Shown piece after piece: positions 8,010 through 11,964 of a stretch of 11,964 bases of DNA (position 1 is its first letter; each line of letters begins with the position of its first letter). Location of the stretch: positions 1-11,964 of the forward strand of contig CAZIDB010000144.1 in the NCBI GenBank assembly GCA_964537965.1. The letters are read 5' to 3'. This stretch comes from SURF-24 sp964537965 (GTDB lineage: Bacteria > Bacteroidota > Ignavibacteria > Ignavibacteriales > SURF-24). The translations under genes and the position numbers were made by a program. Under the pieces are notes generated by a model. The model was not told the origin of the DNA and did not search any database. It was given only the letters and a program-made list of their open reading frames with translations.

Positions 8010-8296
8010 GTGGCAGCAAAAATAAGATTAAATATTTCTTATTCTTTTTATTAGGAGTTGCAGTAGTATCTTATTTCTTGTTTAATCAATATGGTATGCT
8101 TAAATATATCGAGTTGAAAAGTGAACAAGCCAAAATCAAAAATGAAATTGATCAGGTTGAGTACGAAAATAATTTACTGAGGCAAAGAATAGACTCGTTA
8201 AATTCAGTTGATTATACCATTGAAAAAGTAGCCAGAGAGAAATATAATTTAAAACGAAAAGGCGAGAAAGTAATAAAAGTTCAAGTAGTTGAGTGA
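8006..8296 (+). CDS. FtsB/DivIC-type septum formation initiator protein
   Basis: This 96-aa single-pass membrane protein has a short basic N-terminus, a transmembrane helix at about 10-27 and a coiled coil at about 34-66 (ELKSEQAKIKNEIDQVEYEN and beyond). The family C-terminal motif YTIEKVAREKYNLKRKGE is at 70-87. The orientation fits a periplasmic coiled coil. FtsB/DivIC bridges other division proteins (FtsL and FtsQ/DivIB) in the divisome that activates septal peptidoglycan synthesis. Size and architecture match the family closely, but FtsB, DivIC and the generic septum formation initiator family cannot be told apart from this sequence. The ATG overlaps the ddl stop by 4 bp, and its own stop overlaps the rarA GTG by 4 bp. 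Confidence 0.9.
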   Translation: MSGSKNKIKYFLFFLLGVAVVSYFLFNQYGMLKYIELKSEQAKIKNEIDQVEYENNLLRQRIDSLNSVDYTIEKVAREKYNLKRKGEKVIKVQVVE

Positions 8297-9588
8297 GTAA
8301 CCAGGTTAACATACCTCAGATTCCGCTTGCAGAAAGAGTCCGGCCCAAATCTTTAGAAGATTTTCAGGGACAGCAGACATTGCTTGCCGTGGGAAAACCT
8401 CTTCGTGGAATGATAGAGAAAGATACACTAAGTTCGTTCATATTGTGGGGCCCACCCGGAACTGGTAAAACTACTATTGCAAAAATTATAGCAGAAAAGA
8501 CAAACTCGGATTTTTTCCAGATCAATGCAGTTTCGTCGGGTGTAAAAGATATTCGTGAGATTATTGGAATTGCAAAGAAGAATATGGATTCGTTTAAGCG
8601 GACAATTTTATTTATTGATGAAATTCACCGCTTTAATAAAGCACAGCAGGATGCCTTACTGTCTGCCGTAGAATCCGGGTTGATAATTTTAATTGGTGCT
8701 ACAACAGAAAATCCTTCATTCGAAGTTATACCGGCTTTGCGCTCAAGAGTAAGGGTATTTATTCTTGAAGAGCTTTCTAAAGATAATCTTTCTTTAATAA
8801 TTGATAATGCAATTTCAAAAGATGAATTTCTTAACTCCAAAGAAATTACCGAGATTGATAAAGAATATTTAATCTATGCATCGGGAGGAGATGCAAGAAT
8901 CCTGCTTAACCTTCTTGAAGCCTCTTTCGTGCAGGAATATAATTCATCTCAGATAAAAATTACAAGGGAAGTAATTGAAAATATTCTTCAAAGGAAAAAT
9001 ATAATTTATGACAAAGCCGGCGAAGAACATTATAATGTAATTTCTGCTTTCATAAAAAGTTTAAGGGGAAGCGATCCCGATGCTGCTTTGTACTGGATGG
9101 CAAGAATGATTGAAGGAGGAGAAGATCCATTATTTATCGCAAGACGCATGATAATCTTCGCTTCAGAAGATATTGGGAATGCTTCACCGAATGCGCTTCT
9201 TTTAGCAGAGGCAACATTCAGCGCCGTTGATAAAATCGGTATGCCCGAATCAAGAATTATCCTGGCCCAATGTGTTACTTACCTCGCCTCAAGCCCAAAA
9301 AGCAATGCTTCTTATATAGGAATTGAAAAAGCATTATCGGATGTTCGCAGTAAAGAATTGTACCCGGTTCCGCTTCATTTAAGAAATGCTCCTACAAAAT
9401 TAATGAAGGAGATCGGTTACGGCAAAGAATATCAATACCCGCACGATTTTGAAAATCACTTTATGGAAAAAAATTATTTGCCAGAAGAATTAAAAGGATG
9501 CCAGTATTATTTTCCAACTGATATTGGTAGTGAAAAGAATATTAAAGAAAGATTAAAATTACTCTGGAAAAAATTAAAGAAGTATTAA
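8293..9588 (+). CDS. rarA: Replication-associated recombination protein A (RarA/MgsA, AAA+ ATPase)
   Basis: RarA is a clamp-loader-like AAA+ ATPase, related to eukaryotic WRNIP1/Mgs1, that acts at stalled replication forks. The 431-aa length is typical. Motifs are PLAERVRPKSLEDFQGQ near the N-terminus (11-27), Walker A GPPGTGKT at 53-60, Walker B ILFIDEIHRFNK at 105-116, sensor 1 GATTENPSFEV at 135-145, the SRV arginine-finger region near 150-154, and sensor 2 GDARILLNLLE at 199-209. The C-terminal MgsA tetramerisation domain includes GSDPDAALYWMARMIEGGEDP at 259-279 (in part) and AYxGIEKAL-like SYIGIEKAL at 340-348. The start is GTG, overlapping the stop of the divisome gene by 4 bp (GTGA) with no Shine-Dalgarno, so translation is probably coupled. 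Its stop lies inside the 55-bp repeat before the assembly gap and, once the gap is closed, abuts the dprA stop. Confidence 0.96.
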   Translation: MSNQVNIPQIPLAERVRPKSLEDFQGQQTLLAVGKPLRGMIEKDTLSSFILWGPPGTGKTTIAKIIAEKTNSDFFQINAVSSGVKDIREIIGIAKKNMDSFKRTILFIDEIHRFNKAQQDALLSAVESGLIILIGATTENPSFEVIPALRSRVRVFILEELSKDNLSLIIDNAISKDEFLNSKEITEIDKEYLIYASGGDARILLNLLEASFVQEYNSSQIKITREVIENILQRKNIIYDKAGEEHYNVISAFIKSLRGSDPDAALYWMARMIEGGEDPLFIARRMIIFASEDIGNASPNALLLAEATFSAVDKIGMPESRIILAQCVTYLASSPKSNASYIGIEKALSDVRSKELYPVPLHLRNAPTKLMKEIGYGKEYQYPHDFENHFMEKNYLPEELKGCQYYFPTDIGSEKNIKERLKLLWKKLKKY

Positions 9589-9615
9589 TCACGCTAAACA
9601 AAACATCTTACCGGG
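9561..9615. repeat. 55-bp sequence before the gap, identical to 9716-9770 (assembly overlap)
   Basis: These 55 bases, ending exactly at the first N, are repeated without mismatch at 9716-9770, starting exactly after the last N. They contain the last nine codons of rarA including its stop and, on the minus strand at 9589-9615, the last nine codons of dprA including its stop. The pattern is that of two contigs that overlap by one k-mer and were joined with Ns instead of merged. Confidence 0.95.
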
Positions 9616-9715
9616 NNNNNNNNNNNNNNNNNNNNNNNNNNNNNNNNNNNNNNNNNNNNNNNNNNNNNNNNNNNNNNNNNNNNNNNNNNNNNNNNNNNNN
9701 NNNNNNNNNNNNNNN
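9616..9715. other. 100-N scaffold gap, probably spurious
   Basis: Exactly 100 Ns, the conventional placeholder for a gap of unknown size. Because the flanks overlap by 55 identical bases, there is probably no missing sequence. Removing the Ns and one repeat copy (155 positions) would give a continuous stretch. Confidence 0.95.
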
Positions 9716-9770
9716 ACTCTGGAAAAAATTAAAGAAGTATTAATCACGCTAAACAAAACATCTTACCGGG
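9716..9770. repeat. 55-bp sequence after the gap, identical to 9561-9615
   Basis: Second copy of the overlap. It holds the true 3' end of dprA (stop at 9744-9746, minus strand) and a redundant copy of the rarA 3' end (9716-9743). The redundant rarA codons should not be annotated as a separate gene fragment. Confidence 0.95.
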
Positions 9771-10865
9771 AAGCTGCTTAACAAGGTTTTTAAATTCTAA
9801 TGAAAGTAAGTATACAAGACAATCTGAAGTTGACATTGCAGATAGATTTGCTATTGCATCTATATGAAGTGGATTTTCAGAAAGTGTTGAAAGTATCTTT
9901 TCCTCAAAGATATTCAACTCTGCCGTGGGTCTCGGAATATTTTTCCCGACGATAGGCTTTAGTTTTAATTCAAGTTCATTCAGTATATCCTCGGATTTCA
10001 TTACAAGCTTGGCTTCACCTTTTTGAATTAATTCATTTGTTCCTTCGCTTTGTCTTACTCCAACATTACCGGGTAGTGCAAAAACTTCACGATTCTGGTC
10101 CAGAGCAAAAGAGGCTGTTTGCATCGCGCCACCATTTATTCCTGTCTCAATAATTAATGTTCCAAGTGAAAGACCGGAGATGATTCTGTTTCTCTTTGGA
10201 AAATTCTGGGCGTCCGGTTTTGTCCCTAATTTGTACTCAGAAATAACTAATCCTTTCTCGCATATCTCATCAAATAATTTTTTGTTTTCGGGCGGATAAA
10301 CAATATCTAATCCGGTACCAACTACTGCAATAGTTCTTCCGGAAACTTTTAATGCTGCTTTATGAGCAATTGAATCAATTCCCCGTGCCATTCCGCTTAC
10401 AATAGAAATTGATTGTCCTGCCAGTTCGGAAGAGAATTTTTCAGTAAAAGTTTTTCCGTAATTGCTTGGCTGTCTTGTTCCAACAATTCCAATTGAATAT
10501 TTATCATTCTCTGACAACGAACCCTTGTAATAAAGTATTAGTGGCGGATCAAATATTTTTTTAAGCAAATCCGGATAAGAAGAATCCCAGATTGTAAGTA
10601 CATTAATTTTCAGTTTTGATAGCCTGTTAAGTTCTTTATTCAGCTGATTTTTCGTTTCTTCCAAATGTTTAGTTGATGAAGAGATGCGTTGCGCTAATGT
10701 TCTTTCAATTCCGTCAACTTCTATCAATTGCATTGTTGACGCAGAAATGATTTTGTTGAAAGACCTGAAGTGATTTAAAAGGTTTTTTAATTTTGACGGA
10801 CCAATGCCTTCAATATCAAGCAGTAATCTGAGGATTGAAAATTGTTCAAAACTTAATTTTGACAA
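9744..10865 (-). CDS. dprA: DNA-processing protein DprA
   Basis: DprA binds incoming single-stranded DNA during natural transformation and loads RecA. It is also widespread in bacteria not known to be competent. The protein has 373 aa in three parts. An N-terminal helix-hairpin-helix-like region covers about 8-65 (LLLDIEGIGPSKLKNLL). The Rossmann-like core covers about 95-300, with IGIVGTRQPSNYG at 125-137, VSGMARGIDSIAHKAAL at 156-172, VVGTGLDIVYPPEN at 181-194, FPKRNRIISGLS at 222-233 and GGAMQTASFALDQNREVFALPG at 245-266 (in part). A C-terminal winged-helix domain covers about 317-373. The start is TTG, directly preceded by an in-frame TAA and with no evident Shine-Dalgarno. It lies 21 bp after the DUF3098-like gene, so translation is probably coupled in an operon. 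The stop lies in the duplicated overlap next to the gap. Confidence 0.95.
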   Translation of the reverse strand: MSKLSFEQFSILRLLLDIEGIGPSKLKNLLNHFRSFNKIISASTMQLIEVDGIERTLAQRISSSTKHLEETKNQLNKELNRLSKLKINVLTIWDSSYPDLLKKIFDPPLILYYKGSLSENDKYSIGIVGTRQPSNYGKTFTEKFSSELAGQSISIVSGMARGIDSIAHKAALKVSGRTIAVVGTGLDIVYPPENKKLFDEICEKGLVISEYKLGTKPDAQNFPKRNRIISGLSLGTLIIETGINGGAMQTASFALDQNREVFALPGNVGVRQSEGTNELIQKGEAKLVMKSEDILNELELKLKPIVGKNIPRPTAELNIFEEKILSTLSENPLHIDAIANLSAMSTSDCLVYLLSLEFKNLVKQLPGKMFCLA

Positions 10866-10886
10866 TTATAATTTTATGTTTGGTTT

Positions 10887-11162
10887 TTATTTTGAAACTG
10901 GATTATTATCAGTTTTAGCTGTTCTTTTTTTGTAAAAAATTGCAAATGGTAACAGAACAAAATAACCAATCATTAAAACAATAGGAGAAATAATAAGAGA
11001 AGTAGAATTGTTCCAGCCATCATTTGAAAGCAAAAGATAACCTGCAACAACGGTTAAAAAACCAACGATAAGGAAGATATAATTATTCTTATTCCAATAA
11101 ATACTAAACGGAGAACTAAAAATTTTCTTCGTGCTTTTTACATTTCTTTTTACTTTGGACAT
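10887..11162 (-). CDS. Small two-helix membrane protein, DUF3098-like
   Basis: This 91-aa protein has a basic N-terminus (MSKVKRNVKSTKK), a short loop with SIYWNKNNY, and two transmembrane helices at about 29-46 (IFLIVGFLTVVAGYLLLS) and 57-76 (IISPIVLMIGYFVLLPFAIF), ending in a basic/polar tail. The order NYIFLIVGFxxxxxGYLLLS, then a short polar linker and ISPIVLxIGY, resembles the Bacteroidota DUF3098 family (NYIxxxxGFxLIxxGFLLMS...LAPIVVLxGF), whose function is unknown. In that phylum such proteins often sit near cell-division or envelope genes, from memory. The ATG at 11160-11162 has a weak GAG/AGAAG just upstream. It begins 27 bp after the terminator at 11189-11225 and ends 21 bp before dprA, so it probably leads a two-gene operon, though no convincing promoter fits in that gap. 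Confidence 0.75.
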   Translation of the reverse strand: MSKVKRNVKSTKKIFSSPFSIYWNKNNYIFLIVGFLTVVAGYLLLSNDGWNNSTSLIISPIVLMIGYFVLLPFAIFYKKRTAKTDNNPVSK

Positions 11163-11188
11163 ATCTTCTCACATTTAATGTCGTATAG

Positions 11189-11225
11189 AAAAATAAAAGC
11201 CCAGTGTTGGGGGGGACACTGGGCC
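11189..11225 (-). terminator. Strong intrinsic terminator of the minus-strand 82-aa gene
   Basis: On the minus strand a perfect 9-bp stem, GCCCAGTGT (11216-11224) with ACACTGGGC (11199-11207), closes an 8-nt loop of seven Cs and one A. The tail TTTTATTTTT (11189-11198) follows at once. A G-U pair (11225/11198) can extend the stem. The T-tract exists only on the minus strand, so termination acts on transcripts from the 11275-11523 gene. Confidence 0.85.
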
Positions 11226-11267
11226 GACCCGTGGTGCAAAGCCCTGGGGAGTGAGCTTTGCTGAGTC
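11226..11267 (-). other. Bulged GC-rich hairpin in the 3' UTR, candidate structured RNA
   Basis: Read on the minus strand, GACTC (11263-11267) pairs with GGGTC (11226-11230), and inside it GCAAAGC (11255-11261) pairs with GCTTTGC (11236-11242). An asymmetric internal loop (one base against five) separates the two stems, and a 12-nt loop containing CTCCCC caps them. The outer stem includes one G-U pair that would be a C-A mismatch on the plus strand, which favours a minus-strand RNA. It begins 7 nt after the stop of the 82-aa gene and is one nucleotide from the terminator stem. Positions 11199-11261 are about 68% G+C against roughly 36% around them. I do not recognise a named RNA family. Confidence 0.45.
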
Positions 11268-11274
11268 AAAATCG

Positions 11275-11523
11275 TTACTTATGTATCTGGTATACAATTT
11301 TTCTAATTGTATCAAACTGCAAGTACGGATATTCTTCCCGCAATGTATCAATCGCATCACTTGCACTTAAATTAGTCGAACGCAGTTCCTTGAATTTTGT
11401 TCTGATAATATAATCCCGAACTGCTTTTTCATCGATCAATCCTCTGCTTGCTAAAAGATCATAAATCTCATCGCTGATTAAATCACGCAAAGGATTCTCG
11501 ATTTTTGTTTTAATTAACTGCAT
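11275..11523 (-). CDS. Small helical protein with HTH-like C-terminus, function unknown
   Basis: The frame encodes 82 aa from the ATG at 11521-11523, with a good Shine-Dalgarno-like GGGTGG about 5 nt upstream, one of the clearest in the window. It has no signal peptide or membrane segment and looks fully alpha-helical. Residues 1-48 are charged (IENPLRDLISDEIYDLLASRG, given in part, then DEKAVRDYIIRTKFKELR). Residues 52-80 (LSASDAIDTLREEYPYLQF and DTIRKIVYQI) have the spacing of a helix-turn-helix: a first helix with a small residue (Ala57), a turn at PYL and a recognition-like helix from QFDTIRKIVY. This recalls small Mor- or phage-type regulators, but I cannot assign a family. It has a candidate sigma70-like promoter upstream and a strong terminator 50 nt downstream, so it is probably a single-gene unit. 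Confidence 0.65.
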   Translation of the reverse strand: MQLIKTKIENPLRDLISDEIYDLLASRGLIDEKAVRDYIIRTKFKELRSTNLSASDAIDTLREEYPYLQFDTIRKIVYQIHK

Positions 11524-11663
11524 TATTCCACCCTTTCTTTAGTGATAAAATAACTTCTTGTGCACACAAAAATCGTATCAGTTAATCTAGAATGACCTCC
11601 GGTAATTAAAACAAATGAAAATACTAAAAGTTCCAAAGAACATTTACTAAAAATTCTAACGTT

Positions 11664-11693
11664 AAAATACAAATAAGTTGAATGTTTTGTCAA
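11664..11693 (-). promoter_or_regulatory. Candidate sigma70-like promoter for the 82-aa gene
   Basis: On the minus strand a perfect -35 TTGACA (11688-11693) is followed after 18 bp by TATTTT (11664-11669, four of six matches to TATAAT). The predicted start near 11657 would give a leader of about 130 nt before the ATG at 11523. The stretch 11524-11812 (289 bp) holds nothing else I can support as a gene. Confidence 0.42.
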
Positions 11694-11812
11694 TAGTTTT
11701 TTCAAAAAAATTATTCACACCATAATTTGATTTCCAGGTGAGAGTACGAGAATGGATAAAGATACTGTTAAGTGTTCAATAAAATTTACCCAATAAAAAC
11801 AGGTGCTATTGC

Positions 11813-11964
11813 TTACTTTATTTTTCCGATACCATCCAGATATATCATGCCTGCACTTTCTGCCATTTCTTGTCTGATAATCTTCTTTTCAAAAAGCTGT
11901 TCACGTAATTCTTTGTATAATTGTCTTACGTTACAAACTGAGGATTTGTCCAGGAAGTTTTTTA
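11813..11964 (-). CDS. C-terminal end of an unrecognised protein, cut by the window edge
   Basis: On the minus strand the frame entering at 11962 is open for 49 codons to a TAA at 11813-11815. The peptide is mostly charged helix (NVRQLYKELREQLFEKKIIR, then QEMAESAGMIYLDGIGKIK) with one cysteine, no membrane segment and no motif I know. Amino-acid use looks like coding sequence, with regular E/K/R/L spacing, but 49 codons cannot prove it. It could be the end of a real gene or a chance open frame. It lies 289 bp upstream of the 82-aa gene on the same strand. Confidence 0.4.
   Translation of the reverse strand, partial: KNFLDKSSVCNVRQLYKELREQLFEKKIIRQEMAESAGMIYLDGIGKIK

Noticed and set aside
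9561..9770. Attachment-site-like direct repeat flanking an insertion
   Set aside because: The repeats touch exactly 100 Ns and nothing else, and contain the ends of two intact genes. A k-mer overlap between contigs explains this without any mobile element.
11231..11261. Plus-strand GCAAAGCC-like sequence resembling part of a GEMM (cyclic di-GMP) riboswitch
   Set aside because: Only one short block matches. The tetraloop-receptor half and the GGCAAACC-type first half are absent, the outer stem pairs better on the minus strand, and no plus-strand gene follows.
11175..11366. 63-codon minus-strand open frame overlapping the 82-aa gene and the hairpins
   Set aside because: It runs out of frame through the end of the 82-aa gene and then through the GC-rich hairpins and terminator; the composition of its tail simply reflects the structured DNA.
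11523..11705. 60-codon minus-strand open frame upstream of the 82-aa gene
   Set aside because: It covers the candidate promoter and leader, has no ribosome-binding site, and its amino-acid composition is unlike the neighbouring proteins.

Overview
The window is about 36% G+C chromosomal DNA carrying nine complete housekeeping-type genes, two small genes and two genes cut by the window ends. It probably comes from the Bacteroidota/Chlorobiota group, most likely an Ignavibacteria-like lineage. The reasons are a Bacteroidota-type MetF with an insertion before its GVGGYPE motif, a DUF3098-like small membrane protein, few clear Shine-Dalgarno sites, and TAAATTTG/TATCTTTG boxes upstream of several genes that fit the Bacteroidota -7 consensus TAnnTTTG. 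The lineage is inferred from the proteins and not proven. The 100-N gap marks the sequence as a draft scaffold, probably from a metagenome.

Layout, left to right. Positions 1-2359, minus strand: the end-truncated gene of a LiaF-like membrane protein, preceded by rmuC. Positions 2505-4919, plus strand: a membrane-anchored penicillin-acylase-family Ntn hydrolase, divergent from rmuC. Positions 5003-9588, plus strand: a tight run of metF, a Gfo/Idh/MocA oxidoreductase, ddl, an FtsB/DivIC-type divisome protein and rarA. The last three overlap by 4 bp at each junction. Positions 9561-9770: an assembly join, where a 55-bp sequence is repeated exactly on both sides of 100 Ns. Positions 9744-11162, minus strand: dprA preceded by a DUF3098-like membrane protein. 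Positions 11189-11523, minus strand: a small HTH-like gene followed by a GC-rich double-hairpin element that ends in a strong intrinsic terminator. Positions 11813-11964, minus strand: the C-terminal end of an unrecognised protein.

By function the genes fall into three groups. Cell envelope and division: LiaF-like protein, acylase, Ddl, FtsB/DivIC. DNA maintenance and recombination: RmuC, RarA, DprA. Metabolism: MetF and an oxidoreductase of unknown substrate. No mobile element, CRISPR array, tRNA or rRNA was seen. I found no convincing new multi-gene system. The items most worth a second look are the GC-rich double hairpin with C-rich loops at 11189-11267, the spurious gap that hides a zero-spacing rarA/dprA stop-to-stop junction, and the paired repeats upstream of the LiaF-like gene.
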